From Candidatus Cloacimonetes bacterium 4572_55 (GTDB lineage: Bacteria; 4572-55), in contig NBMB01000015.1 in NCBI GenBank assembly GCA_002084765.1, positions 36,028-100,027 of the forward strand: a stretch of DNA of 64,000 nt, given 5' to 3'. The translations under genes and the position numbers were made by a program. Shown here piece by piece: positions 28,570 to 37,428 of the stretch. Under the pieces are notes generated by a model. The model was not told the origin of the DNA. It did not search any database and worked only from the letters and a program-made list of their open reading frames with translations. The stretch's first letter is position 1. Every line of letters begins with the position of its first letter.

Positions 28570-29061
28570 CCAGAACTCCTATTAAATGGGCAATAAACAA
28601 CCGCGTTACGCGGCGTTGTTCATTGCGTTGTATGACACCTGACCAAAATTTATCGGTTGACATAAAAATTTTCTAATTCCCCCGACCGTCAAAAATCCCT
28701 TTCTTTCCGCTCCAATCCGCCGAAAAACATCTGCATCTAAAAAAACAAATTTTTTACTAACCTGGATTATTCGTCATCACGGAAGTCGATCCGCAGATTA
28801 TCGCAGATTAAGAATTGATAATTAAAAAATTATCTTTTTTGCCAAATTTTCTTCAGGAAAACGGAGTTTTTGCGCACATTTCACTATAGCCTGAATAATT
28901 CGAAACAGAGTCACAGAGAACGCAGAGTCAGCCCAAATAAGGGTTCTGAAATTCTCATAAAAACTGAGTTCTCTTGGAAATGTCGTTAAAAATCGAATCT
29001 AACCCATTAAATATAAAACATTTGAGACCTCTGGTTCCCCGATGATTATGAATAATACAGG
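28570..29061. other. Intergenic gap between rpmF and plsX with repeat-derived sequence
   Basis: About 490 bases, no open frame of interest. It contains the dispersed repeat at 28761-28840, a degenerate tract with agagtcacagagaacgcag near 28908, and an imperfect palindrome near 28597-28620 (aacaaccgcg...gttgtt) just 5' of plsX. The usual rpmF-plsX coupling is lost because of this insertion-like stretch. Confidence 0.5.
28761..28840. repeat. Dispersed intergenic repeat, copy 1
   Basis: About 80 bases beginning cctggattat and containing atccgcagattatcgcag then agaattgataatta. The copy at 63681-63770 has the same order of blocks with small indels. Related fragments (attacgcggattt near 3783) occur after other genes. 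Probably a degenerated mobile or REP-like element. Confidence 0.7.
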
Positions 29062-29247
29062 CTAACTGCGCTCTCGGATTTCAATAACCTGACGACCGTT
29101 ATAATACCCGCAGTTTTTGCAGACTCGATGCGGCAGTTTGATTTGATTGCAGTTTTTACACGTACTCATTCCGGGAAGTTTTACCTTCCAATGAGTCCGA
29201 CGTTTATTTCGCCGACTTTTAGAAATTTTATGTTTCGGATTCGCCAT
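29062..29247 (-). CDS. rpmF: 50S ribosomal protein L32
   Basis: 61 residues, N-terminal [20 protein letters not shown] and the zinc-ribbon Cys pairs (CKNC ... CKNC). Standard length and pattern. Downstream of the DUF177 gene, same strand, which is the conserved order yceD-rpmF-plsX. Confidence 0.97.
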   Translation of the reverse strand: MANPKHKISKSRRNKRRTHWKVKLPGMSTCKNCNQIKLPHRVCKNCGYYNGRQVIEIRERS

Positions 29248-29310
29248 CTTTCATATCTCCCTCTAAAAACCTATTATAAAAACATATAAAAATCTATATT
29301 AACTTATTAT

Positions 29311-29829
29311 CTAAGTTTGTAACGCCTTGAGTTGTTCCCAACGAGAATCCGTCTGCATAGTCAGGCATGAGCAATGTCCTTTGTTCAAATTTTGTCCACA
29401 ATGGGAACAAAGACCTTTACAGTCGTCTCGGCACAATATTTTAATAGGTATCGTTAAAATGAGGACCTCTCGGACATAAACGCTAAAGTCGATCTCATGT
29501 CCGGAATAATCACACTCCTGGGTCTCCTTGGCAGTCAACTCCAAATCTTTCGAATAGTTTCTGCGGTCTCGATACCGAAAGTATAACTCAAACGGTTTTT
29601 GAACCGTGTATTTAGTCTCGGTAAGACAACGGTCGCATACAAAATTGGCTTCAGTCTCACAAGTTCCGCTAAATAGCAGTTTGTCCTCAATCTTGCGTAT
29701 CGTCAAATCCACACGCACCGGACTGGTCAATTGCGCTCTGTCAACATCCCATCGGATATCTTCGGATGTCAGTTCCTGATGGAAATTGTTTTTTCCGAAG
29801 CGCAAATGTTGAATATCGATGATGAACAT
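29311..29829 (-). CDS. DUF177 (YceD) family protein
   Basis: About 172 residues; start chosen at ATG 29829 with AGGA upstream rather than ATG 29850. The characteristic pattern of YceD is seen: hydrophobic N-terminus, then CETEANFVCDRCLTETKYTV and DDCKGLCSHCGQNLNKGHC, a Cys-rich C-terminal signature. YceD proteins are linked to 23S rRNA accumulation in plants and E. coli and are always next to rpmF. Confidence 0.92.
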   Translation of the reverse strand: MFIIDIQHLRFGKNNFHQELTSEDIRWDVDRAQLTSPVRVDLTIRKIEDKLLFSGTCETEANFVCDRCLTETKYTVQKPFELYFRYRDRRNYSKDLELTAKETQECDYSGHEIDFSVYVREVLILTIPIKILCRDDCKGLCSHCGQNLNKGHCSCLTMQTDSRWEQLKALQT

Positions 29830-29989
29830 AACCGATCCTATCCGTTGCATAACCGTTATGTGATTGTCGAAAGTGAGCCGTATGAAAATATATCGAGCGA
29901 TAAAAATACGTCAATGCGATGCTTTATGCAAGTAAAAAAGCACCCGAACCGCATTTCGATGAAGATAACTTAATCCTTTTACAATGAGA

Positions 29990-31333
29990 TTATGATAATT
30001 CTAACCCTTGAATGAAGTTGGTCGTGACGTCGCCTTTTTTGAAATCCTCGTTATCCATGACTTTCTGATGGAAAGGTATTGTGGTCGGAACGCCCTCAAT
30101 CACACATTCGTCCAAACTTCTCTTCATACGAGCCACAGCTTCAGCACGCGTATCTGCGTGCACAATAATTTTGGCGATCATGGAATCATAATAAGGTGGG
30201 ATTTCATATTCCGCGTAAGCGTGCGAATCGACTCGAACTCCGGGACCTCCCGGCAGATGGAGGCTGGTGATTTTCCCCGGAGTCGGCATAAATCCCTTCT
30301 CGACGTCTTCTGCATTAATCCGGCATTCGATAGCGTGTCCACGAATTTTAATATCTTCTTGGCGATAGGATAATTTCTCGCCCGCGGCGACTCGGATCAT
30401 CTCTTTGACCAGGTCCACGCCTGTCACCATCTCCGTGACCGGATGCTCGACTTGGATACGGGTATTCATTTCCATAAAGTAGAAATTTTTGTCGCGATCC
30501 ATCAGAAATTCCACAGTCCCAGCCGTATCATAGCTGACCCGCTTGGCACCTGACACCGCTATCTCGCCGACTTTTTGACGCAACTCTTCCGTGAGCGCGG
30601 GAGATGGCGATTCTTCCAGAAGTTTTTGGTGCCGCCTCTGGATTGAGCAATCTCTCTCACCCAAGTGGATCACATTCCCGTGTTTATCTCCCATGATTTG
30701 TATTTCAATATGACGCGGATTCCTCAAAAACTTCTCGATATATACTCGAGAATCCTTGAAGGAGTTTTTCGCCTCTTGTTGCGCCATCTGAAGATTCTGC
30801 TCCAGTTCCTTGGAAGACTCTACCACTCGCATACCGCGTCCTCCTCCTCCGGCAGTCGCTTTGATAATGATAGGATAGCCAATATCCCTTGCCAGCTCCT
30901 CGGCCTCTTTCAGGGTCTCCACCAGTCCGTCGCTGCCGGGCAAGACTGGCACATTCGCGGATTTCATCTCTGACCGAGCCAGTGCCTTATCGCCCATTTT
31001 CCGTATCGTCTCAGGAGTCGGTCCGATAAAAACAATATTGCATGAACGACAAATTTCGGCAAATTGCACATTTTCGGCTAGAAAACCATATCCAGGATGA
31101 ATCGCATCTGCGTTGGTGATCTCGGCCGCGCTGATAATTTGCCGGAAGTTCAGATAACTGCTTGCGCTTTCCGCCCTACCTATGCAGACGTCTTCATCCG
31201 CAAACCGGACGTGGAGAGAGTTTGTATCCGCCTCAGAGTGGACAGCGACTGTTTGAATCCCCAATTCTTTGCACGCGCGAATAATTCGTAAGGCTATCTC
31301 GCCCCGGTTGGCAATTAAAATTTTTTTAAACAT
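29990..31333 (-). CDS. accC: Acetyl-CoA carboxylase, biotin carboxylase subunit
   Basis: Carboxylates biotin on BCCP using ATP and bicarbonate. N-terminal [23 protein letters not shown]-grasp Gly loop [12 protein letters not shown], catalytic region [20 protein letters not shown], and a C-terminal biotin carboxylase domain. 447 residues, full length. The usual neighbour accB lies 5' but with pilT inserted between. Confidence 0.97.
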   Translation of the reverse strand: MFKKILIANRGEIALRIIRACKELGIQTVAVHSEADTNSLHVRFADEDVCIGRAESASSYLNFRQIISAAEITNADAIHPGYGFLAENVQFAEICRSCNIVFIGPTPETIRKMGDKALARSEMKSANVPVLPGSDGLVETLKEAEELARDIGYPIIIKATAGGGGRGMRVVESSKELEQNLQMAQQEAKNSFKDSRVYIEKFLRNPRHIEIQIMGDKHGNVIHLGERDCSIQRRHQKLLEESPSPALTEELRQKVGEIAVSGAKRVSYDTAGTVEFLMDRDKNFYFMEMNTRIQVEHPVTEMVTGVDLVKEMIRVAAGEKLSYRQEDIKIRGHAIECRINAEDVEKGFMPTPGKITSLHLPGGPGVRVDSHAYAEYEIPPYYDSMIAKIIVHADTRAEAVARMKRSLDECVIEGVPTTIPFHQKVMDNEDFKKGDVTTNFIQGLELS

Positions 31334-31463
31334 AGCGATCCCTTAAGAAATTGGGAAGGTTCCCAAATATGTTCGACCCATGCCGATTTTCGGCATAAAA
31401 TAACCGGAACTGCGCCGGATTGTGTATATATCAAAATTCTATTTTGAAAATGAGGCGATCGTA

Positions 31464-32564
31464 TTATCCGGCGAACTGCTCCCACGACTGCGCGGTAGAC
31501 GATTGAATTCCTTCTACTTGTAGTCGAAATTCATCCGGGGAGCTGGCGTACAGCAAGCCGGTCTCATAACTGATCATCTCGCCTCGATAAAGAGCGATAA
31601 CCGCCTGATCAAAGCTCTGCATCCCGTATTGCCCGCCCTCTTCGATCAACCCATGGATGCTTTTTATCTCTGCAGGATCGGTTATATAATCCCGAATCGC
31701 TTTAGTTCCGATCAAAACCTCCACAGCCGGGGCTCTGCCTTTGTCATTCTTCTTTGGCAGCAGCCGCTGGGACACAATCGCCTGGATAGTCGACGCGATC
31801 TGCCGACGAACTTGATCATGTTGATATGGCGGAAAATAAGAGACCATACGCTGGATCGTCTGCGGAGCGTCCAATGTATGGAGGGTGCTCATCACCAAAT
31901 GACCGCTGTCCGCGGCCATTAGTGCCACCCGCGTGGTCTCTTGATCTCGGATCTCTCCCAACAAAATCACATCGGGGTCCTGGCGGAGAATGAACCGTAG
32001 TGCCGTGCTATAGGACTCCGTATCAACCCCGATTTCCCTCTGACTGACCAGTGCCTTGCCTTCTTGATGAATAAATTCTATCGGGTCTTCGATCGTAATG
32101 ATATTGACCGGCGAATGGTTGTTTATGTAGCTAACCATAGCGGCTAATGTCGTCGATTTGCCGGATCCGGTCACGCCGGTGACTAAAATCAAGCCACGTG
32201 GCAAAGTTGCTAATTTTTTCAATATTTTCGGCAGGCATAATTCGTCAATACTCGCCACTTTTTTCGGGATAGCCCTCATATTGACCGATAGAGTCCCGCG
32301 CTGTCGATAGATATTTGTGCGAAACCGACCAAGACCCAAAACGCCGAAGGCAAAATCGATCTCATTCGTTTTATCAAATTGGGCTTGCTGATCCGGAGTC
32401 ATAATCGCGCGAGCGGTCTGCTCCACATCTTTCGGTTTCAGTTTTACATCGCCTACCCGCCGAATTTCTCCGTCCACACGAATGCAAGGCGGATAACCCG
32501 CGCGTAGATGAAGATCGGAACCTCTATGAGTGATCATCAACTCCAGCGTAACCTTGAGATTCAT
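31464..32564 (-). CDS. pilT: Type IV pilus retraction ATPase PilT
   Basis: Hexameric ATPase that drives pilus retraction and twitching. Walker A GVTGSGKSTTLAAMV near residue 130, Asp box ITIEDPIEFIHQ, Walker B PDVILLGEIRDQETTRVAL, His box AADSGHLVMSTLHT, and the PilT-specific C-terminal part ending with helices. 366 residues. Positioned between accB and accC on the same strand; no other pilus genes nearby. Confidence 0.94.
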   Translation of the reverse strand: MNLKVTLELMITHRGSDLHLRAGYPPCIRVDGEIRRVGDVKLKPKDVEQTARAIMTPDQQAQFDKTNEIDFAFGVLGLGRFRTNIYRQRGTLSVNMRAIPKKVASIDELCLPKILKKLATLPRGLILVTGVTGSGKSTTLAAMVSYINNHSPVNIITIEDPIEFIHQEGKALVSQREIGVDTESYSTALRFILRQDPDVILLGEIRDQETTRVALMAADSGHLVMSTLHTLDAPQTIQRMVSYFPPYQHDQVRRQIASTIQAIVSQRLLPKKNDKGRAPAVEVLIGTKAIRDYITDPAEIKSIHGLIEEGGQYGMQSFDQAVIALYRGEMISYETGLLYASSPDEFRLQVEGIQSSTAQSWEQFAG

Positions 32565-32650
32565 CGCATGCCTGTTCCTTTGTTCTTACTCAAATTCTTA
32601 CTCAAAGCGAATAAAAAGGCAACTTGCGCTCTGTTGATAACGATTTTTTC

Positions 32651-33130
32651 TTAGTCCTTATCAATAATGAACATCGGTTGACCGAATTGCACCGGTTGGG
32701 CGTTTTTGGCGGAAATTTCGATGATTTTTCCCGCGTATTCCGATTGAATCTCATTCATCAGCTTCATCGCTTCCACAATGCACAACACCTGACCGACCTC
32801 CACATGATCGCCGATTTTTACATAGGGATCCGCGTCTGGAGACGGTGCTCGATAGAACGTGCCGACCATCGGAGATTTCATTTCCACCGTGTTGCCGTCG
32901 CCAGGGGTTTCAACCGACGGAGTGATTGGAGCCTGTTCCGCAGCCGGAGGAAGAGGAGCGGCTGGAAGTAGCGCGGTCTGAGGGGCCGCGGCCGCAGCAA
33001 CAACTCGCGATCGAGCCGGCGCGTGTCGTCGGACAATCCGAAGTTTATCCCCGGATCGATTATATTCAAACAGATCGATTTGATGCTTATCCACAAGCGC
33101 GATCAATTTTTCAATAAATTTTAATTCCAT
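32651..33130 (-). CDS. accB: Acetyl-CoA carboxylase biotin carboxyl carrier protein
   Basis: Carries biotin on the Lys of EAMKLMNEIQSEYAGK. N-terminal helical MELKFIEKLIALVDKH, then an Ala/Pro-rich flexible linker of about 50 residues, then the lipoyl-like domain. ATG 33130 is preferred (the TTG at 33136 is not needed). 159 residues. Between efp and pilT. Confidence 0.95.
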   Translation of the reverse strand: MELKFIEKLIALVDKHQIDLFEYNRSGDKLRIVRRHAPARSRVVAAAAAPQTALLPAAPLPPAAEQAPITPSVETPGDGNTVEMKSPMVGTFYRAPSPDADPYVKIGDHVEVGQVLCIVEAMKLMNEIQSEYAGKIIEISAKNAQPVQFGQPMFIIDKD

Positions 33131-33186
33131 ATTCAACCCAACATGTTAGAGTGTAATCCATAAGTTAGTTATTACGGGTGGGTCGC

Positions 33187-33750
33187 TTATTTTTTCACCC
33201 GTTCAATATAGGTATCGGTCCGGGTATCGACTTTAATCTTATCCCCCTGCTGGAGAAAAAGCGGAACAGGAACCACCGCCCCTGTCTCCAATGTCGCGGG
33301 TTTTGTTCCCGCGGTCACTGTATCGCCTTTGAAGCTCGGCTCGGTTTCAGTGATCTTCAGCTCGACAAATGTCGGAACCTCGATGCTGATAATATCCGAC
33401 CCATTCATCAAAATGGAAATATTCATGTTTTCCTTCAGATATTTCAGACCGTCGCCGATCACGTCTCCGCGAATCGGAAACTGCTCATAAGTATCCGGAT
33501 CCATCATGTGATACTCATCGCCGGAACTATACAAGTACTCCATGCTTTTTCTTTCCAGACGCACATCTTTCACCTTCTCGCCGGAACGAAAAGTTTTCTC
33601 GATCACCGCGCCTGTTCTGATATTTTTTAGCTTTGTCCGAACAAAAGCCCCACCTTTTCCAGGTTTCACATGCTGAAATTCGGCGATACTAAACAGATGT
33701 CCGTCCATCTCAAAAGTAAAACCATTACGAAAATTTGTTGTAGACGCCAT
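33187..33750 (-). CDS. efp: Translation elongation factor P
   Basis: Relieves ribosome stalling at polyproline. 187 residues; three KOW/OB domains. The loop reads KPGKGGAFVRTKLKN, so the modifiable Lys is Lys32. C-terminal signature KIKVDTRTDTYIERV. Upstream of accB, the typical efp-accB order. Modification genes (epmA/B) are not in the window. Confidence 0.96.
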   Translation of the reverse strand: MASTTNFRNGFTFEMDGHLFSIAEFQHVKPGKGGAFVRTKLKNIRTGAVIEKTFRSGEKVKDVRLERKSMEYLYSSGDEYHMMDPDTYEQFPIRGDVIGDGLKYLKENMNISILMNGSDIISIEVPTFVELKITETEPSFKGDTVTAGTKPATLETGAVVPVPLFLQQGDKIKVDTRTDTYIERVKK

Positions 33751-33789
33751 CTCCCACGTTCTCCTTAATTATATATATACTCTTAAATT

Positions 33790-33829
33790 ATAACGATTCA
33801 GCTATGACAAACAATAGCTGAATCGTTAT
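33790..33829 (-). terminator. Perfect 40-base hairpin between pepP and efp
   Basis: 16-bp stem (ataacgattcagctat at 33790-33805, complement at 33814-33829) with an 8-base loop. It follows the aminopeptidase P gene and precedes efp. No T run follows on the minus strand, so its role as terminator is inferred from position and stem strength only. Confidence 0.6.
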
Positions 33830-33904
33830 CTTAATATTTACTTAAAACGTAATTATATCTATATAGTATTTTAATAATATTTTATTTTGCGATCTGGAAA
33901 TATC

Positions 33905-34981
33905 TCAAATTTCGATCAATTCTCTCGGCGAATGAGAAAGAAGCTCACTGCCTTCATCGGTCACAATGAGAACGTCCTCGATCCGCACTCCGCCCCAACC
34001 TGCGATATAAATACCCGGCTCATTGGTAAACACCATTCCAGATTCAAGCCTCTTTTCCTTTTTTCTTTTCGAGATATGGGGTGCTTCGTGGATATCCAGT
34101 CCGATACCATGACCCAATCCGTGATTGAAATAGTCGCCGTATCCCTCGGATTTGATATAATCTCGAGCCGCCGCGTCCACATCGACAATTTTTACACCGG
34201 AGCGAGCAATATTTTTAGAACGTCGCTGCGCTTCCTGCACAATTTTGTATATTTCCCGCTGTTTTTTATCTGGCTTCCCAATAGCGATAGTCCGGGTCAT
34301 ATCCGAGACGTATCCCTCGTAAACGCATCCCATATCAATAGTTACCAGATCTCCTTTCTTGATTTTTTTCTGAGTCGGGCGACCGTGCGGAAACGCACCG
34401 TTTTCCCCAGAAGCAACAATGGTCTCAAACGCAGGATTGGAAGCACCGTTCATTTTTTGTAAATAATCAATCCGCGCCGCGACCTGGTTCTCACGTATAC
34501 CGGGGGCGATATATTTCAAAATTTGAGAAAAACTCTGGTCGTTGATTCGGATCGCCTCTTGCAACTTTTGGACCTCTTCCGGAGATTTGGTAGCTCTCAA
34601 ATTTTCCACCAGATTGACAGTCGCGGTCAGACCTTCCTCTGGAAACCACTCAACAAGCCTGAGATAGGAGGCGAGCCGCGTATGCACGGACTCGATCGCC
34701 AATTTTTTCGGCTGATTGTCGGAAATCAACTCCCACATCCGCTTCGCCAATGAAATGGGTTCCTCTAAGATATCTATCTCAAAGTCTTTCACCTCGTTCT
34801 TCGCCTGCTCCTTATATCGTCCGTCACTGATGAATAGTGCCCGATTTTTTGTGATATAGACCAGCCCGTGACTGCCGCTAAATCCGCTCAGATAGCGCAC
34901 ATTCGGATAATGCACGGTAAAAAAACCGTCGATATCACGCTCAGTTAGAGATGTTCGCAATCGATTAATTCTTTTTTGCAA
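33905..34981 (-). CDS. Xaa-Pro aminopeptidase (M24B metallopeptidase)
   Basis: Releases N-terminal residues before proline. Creatinase-like N-terminal domain, then pita-bread M24 domain with the metal ligands in VTIDMGCVYEGYVSDMTRT, NHGLGHGIGLDIHEAPHI, and FTNEPGIYIAGWGGVRIED. 358 residues. Ends in SPRELIEI as usual for PepP/PepQ-like proteins. Often directly upstream of efp in bacteria, as here. Which of PepP or PepQ it is cannot be told by eye. Confidence 0.95.
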   Translation of the reverse strand: MQKRINRLRTSLTERDIDGFFTVHYPNVRYLSGFSGSHGLVYITKNRALFISDGRYKEQAKNEVKDFEIDILEEPISLAKRMWELISDNQPKKLAIESVHTRLASYLRLVEWFPEEGLTATVNLVENLRATKSPEEVQKLQEAIRINDQSFSQILKYIAPGIRENQVAARIDYLQKMNGASNPAFETIVASGENGAFPHGRPTQKKIKKGDLVTIDMGCVYEGYVSDMTRTIAIGKPDKKQREIYKIVQEAQRRSKNIARSGVKIVDVDAAARDYIKSEGYGDYFNHGLGHGIGLDIHEAPHISKRKKEKRLESGMVFTNEPGIYIAGWGGVRIEDVLIVTDEGSELLSHSPRELIEI

Positions 34982-35542
34982 TGTTTCTCCTCGGTTCCGA
35001 GATATGAATATGACAGATAAGAGTCCACTTATGCTAATCGACGTTAAATAATTTGGAGTCGATTGTCAAGAGTTTTTACATTTTTTTGTGAAAGAATGGC
35101 TCATTCTTGCTAAAATCCTTGCTAACATCCTTGCTCCTAAGAAACTTCCCCAACCCATCGTCAAAAAATTGTGATTTGGAAAACGATTTAAATTGTCATT
35201 GGCCAAAATTATATGAAATTATGTTGAAAAAGTCCAGCAGTTTATGGCGAAAGATGCTAGAAATTAAGAGAATTGGACGCAAAAATGCGACGGCTGCGGA
35301 ACCTGTTACGATCAGCGGGAATCAAATTTGGATTGCAGGAATAAATTGATATTACTCGACAGCAACCAGCAATTCTCGCCTATGCACTAAACGTGTGTAA
35401 TTACAGGGTTTGGTTAAAAAGGTTTCGTAAACATTTCCATACAAAGCTCGGATTTTACTTAACTTTATTCGATCATTTGTTTTATATTTGATCATTAATT
35501 CGCAGACTTCAAATTTTTTATATTTTTTATAAAGGGGTAGTC
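34982..35542. other. Intergenic gap, no gene supported
   Basis: About 560 bases rich in A+T between the start of the aminopeptidase gene and the transposase fragment. Several short frames exist but none looks coding. A TTGACA (minus strand, 35069-35064) may be the -35 of the aminopeptidase promoter, with a poor -10. The tail at 35529-35542 has an AAAGGGG ribosome site for the transposase fragment. Confidence 0.4.
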
Positions 35543-35803
35543 ATGAAATTGTGCAAATATTTATCTGCTGACGGATTATTTGGTTTAATTCGCAAGGGAT
35601 TCGAAGAAATCAACGATTTTTGTTCCTCGAGACGTGGAATAGTGCTAACAGACGCGTTGATGTCTGCATTTGCCATGTTTTCGTTAAAAGACCCGTCTCT
35701 GCTGGCGTTTGACCAACTGCGGCAAACGGATGAAAACTTGAAGAGCATTTACCACATTAACCATGTTCCCTCTGACACCCATATGCGAACCATCCTGATG
35801 TGA
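35543..35803 (+). pseudogene. Transposase N-terminal fragment (ISNCY-like)
   Basis: Good ribosome site and ATG, then 86 residues matching the N-terminal domain of a large transposase family: LTDALMSAFAMFSLKDPSLL, then NLKSIYHINHVPSDTHMRTIL. The frame stops at TGA right where the family continues into its catalytic domain, about 300 residues short. The following DNA belongs to a different gene, so the 3' part is deleted rather than merely frameshifted. Confidence 0.75.
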
Positions 35804-35804
35804 A

Positions 35805-36080
35805 AGCAGTGATTCCATTGGTTCCTGCACTCGCGCCCGACGCGATTTTACTAAAGTGTGGGACCGGATCACATCAAACCGCGAAACGGTTATTGTCCAC
35901 AGACGTGGATCCGAAAATATTGCAATTCTCCCCGAGGCGGAGTTGAACAGCTTGTTGGAAACAGCCCATCTTCTTCGCTCCCCGAGAAATGCCGGGCGTT
36001 TATTAGCTGCCCTTGAAAAGGCACTCAATCGCGAAGGTAAACCGCAAACAATCGAATCACTTGCATTGGAGGTTGGATGA
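35805..36080 (+). pseudogene. YefM/Phd-family antitoxin remnant, 5'-truncated
   Basis: The frame reads ARRDFTKVWDRITSNRETVI then VHRRGSENIAILPEAELNSL and LETAHLLRSPRNAGRLLAAL, the Phd/YefM DNA-binding domain minus its first ten or so residues. No ATG remains; a GTG at 35856 is possible but would lack the N-terminal strand. The junction with the transposase fragment is immediately upstream, so the 5' end was lost by that rearrangement. A MazF-like gene follows. Confidence 0.6.
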
Positions 36081-36098
36081 TTTAAAGGTTGTTTTCGC

Positions 36099-36447
36099 AT
36101 GAAATCTTCTGGTCAGATAATTTTATTCAAATTTCCTCAAGCGACTTTGCAGCAAGGAAAACCGCGGCCTGCTTTATTGCTGGGCAAACTTCCCGGAAGA
36201 TATGACGACTGGCTAATCTGTATGCTTTCAACTCAATTGCGACATTATAACCAGGGTTTTGATGAAATAGTTACAAATTGGAGATTCTGATTTCTCTAGT
36301 TCTGGTTTGAAAGTGCCAAGTGTAATTCGAGTTGGTCGCCTTGCAGTAGTGGAAGGAAATGTATTACTTGGCGCAATAGGGGAAATTGGTTCTGATAGAC
36401 TTCAACGAGTGAAGGCAAATCTTTCTGATTGGCTTATTCAATCTTAA
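36099..36447 (+). pseudogene. MazF/PemK-family toxin, frameshifted
   Basis: Two frames combine to a full PemK-like toxin: first MKSSGQIILFKFPQATLQQG with KPRPALLLGKLPGRYDDWLI (ending at 36290), then, after a one-base shift near 36280, DSDFSSSGLKVPSVIRVGRL and VVEGNVLLGAIGEIGSDRLQ to TAA at 36445-36447. Both halves match the family in order, so the gene was intact recently. It is now likely inactive. Family members are mRNA endoribonucleases; the paired antitoxin is also broken. Confidence 0.75.
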
Positions 36448-36595
36448 CGGGTCTTAACGAGAAAAATTATACGAAGTTCAATAAACCTTGCCGGTTGTAT
36501 TGGACAATCAAAATGGGAGCTATTTGGTCATGGAAGACCGGGTCTCCATTCCGATTCACGACTCGCATTGATTTCTTCTCGCATCCAGCAGGCAG

Positions 36596-36674
36596 GACCC
36601 TCAGGGTTTTGACCTGATAAAATCGTAGAAACTTGAAAACTTGTACAGATCGGGTAGATAAATCCCTGAGGGTC
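36596..36674 (+). repeat. RAYT-associated element, copy A (79 bp)
   Basis: Ends are inverted: gaccctcaggg at the left, ccctgagggtc at the right. Interior reads tttgacctgataaaatcgta, then acttgaaaacttgtacag and atcgggtagataaa; acctgat and atcgggt can pair inside the outer stem. It ends 13 bases before the RAYT start codon, so it forms the RAYT leader. Confidence 0.85.
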
Positions 36675-36687
36675 TTGGAAGTACAAA

Positions 36688-37314
36688 ATGTCCAACCGAC
36701 GCGAACCGCTGGTTCCAAATCAAATTTTCCATGTTTACAATCACGCGAATGGTCGCGATAATCTATTTGCCAACGACGGGAATTATACCCACTTTTTTAG
36801 GAAGTATGCGGAGTATCTTTTTCCCATATTTGGTACATTTGCCTATTGCTTGCTGCCCAATCATTACCATTTTTTGATTCGGGTGAAGGAAACGGAGGCA
36901 CTTTGGAACGTTTTAGACCCTAAGGGTTTTCGAAAACCCTTAGGGTCTGACCTCGCAAATTGGCTCGCCCACCGGGTTGGGACGTTGCAAAACGCTTATG
37001 CCAAAGCCTTTAATATCCAGCAAAAACGGAAAGGCTCTTTATTCATACAGAGTTTTTGCCGCAAGCCCGTGGATAACCCGGATTATTACTTTAATGTGTT
37101 GCGCTATATCCATGCCAATGCCGTGCATCACGACTTTGTGACCGGCTTGGACGATTGGCCGTTTTCCTCCTACCATACCTATTTATCGAAGAAGCCCAGT
37201 AAGTTGGCCAGAGAGGAAGCCGTAAGCTGGTGCGGCGGTTTCGCTGCGTTTAAGGAGTTGCACCTGCTCCCGGTGGCTGAGACTTTGGGTATGGATATGG
37301 AGGATTTTAGTTAG
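36688..37314 (+). CDS. REP-associated tyrosine transposase (RAYT, Y1/HUH family)
   Basis: 208 residues. HUH motif His59-Tyr-His61 in CLLPNHYHFLIRV, catalytic Tyr104 in LQNAYAKAFN, followed by the family's KRKGSLF and YIHANAVHHDF then DDWPFSSY. RAYT proteins are single-strand DNA transposases that move or maintain REP palindromes. Here the gene is flanked by private repeats (36596, 37327, 37429). Residues 76-87 (LDPKGFRKPLGS) are encoded by a perfect 34-bp copy of the repeat ends, an in-frame insertion. The gene may still be active: no stops or missing catalytic residues. Confidence 0.92.
   Translation: MSNRREPLVPNQIFHVYNHANGRDNLFANDGNYTHFFRKYAEYLFPIFGTFAYCLLPNHYHFLIRVKETEALWNVLDPKGFRKPLGSDLANWLAHRVGTLQNAYAKAFNIQQKRKGSLFIQSFCRKPVDNPDYYFNVLRYIHANAVHHDFVTGLDDWPFSSYHTYLSKKPSKLAREEAVSWCGGFAAFKELHLLPVAETLGMDMEDFS
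36915..36948. repeat. Perfect 34-bp palindrome made of the RAYT element ends, inside the RAYT gene
   Basis: Left half agaccctaagggttttc (36915-36931) and right half gaaaacccttagggtct (36932-36948) are exact reverse complements. This is the two inverted ends of the 79-bp element joined directly, without the interior. The reading frame is preserved through it. Confidence 0.9.
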
Positions 37315-37326
37315 GCCGGAGGACAA

Positions 37327-37406
37327 GACCCTTAGGGTTTTTTCTACCGGATGAGGATGAAGTTTGAAAGTTCTGAGGTGCTAATCGAGCGGAAACCCTA
37401 AGGGTC
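37327..37406 (+). repeat. RAYT-associated element, diverged copy (80 bp)
   Basis: Begins gacccttagggtttttt and ends aaaccctaagggtc, 12 bases after the RAYT stop codon. The ends and the total length match the family but the interior is different (…accggatgaggatgaag…), so end sequences are conserved more than the middle. Confidence 0.75.
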
Positions 37407-37428
37407 TGGGGACTACCCGCCGAGCTAA

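Noticed and set aside
35107-35349. 80-residue plus-strand frame in the 35 kb gap
   Set aside because: No ribosome site, low-complexity, no recognisable domain; treated as chance.
36429-36617. Short frames after the broken toxin
   Set aside because: They overlap the repeat and have no coding pattern.
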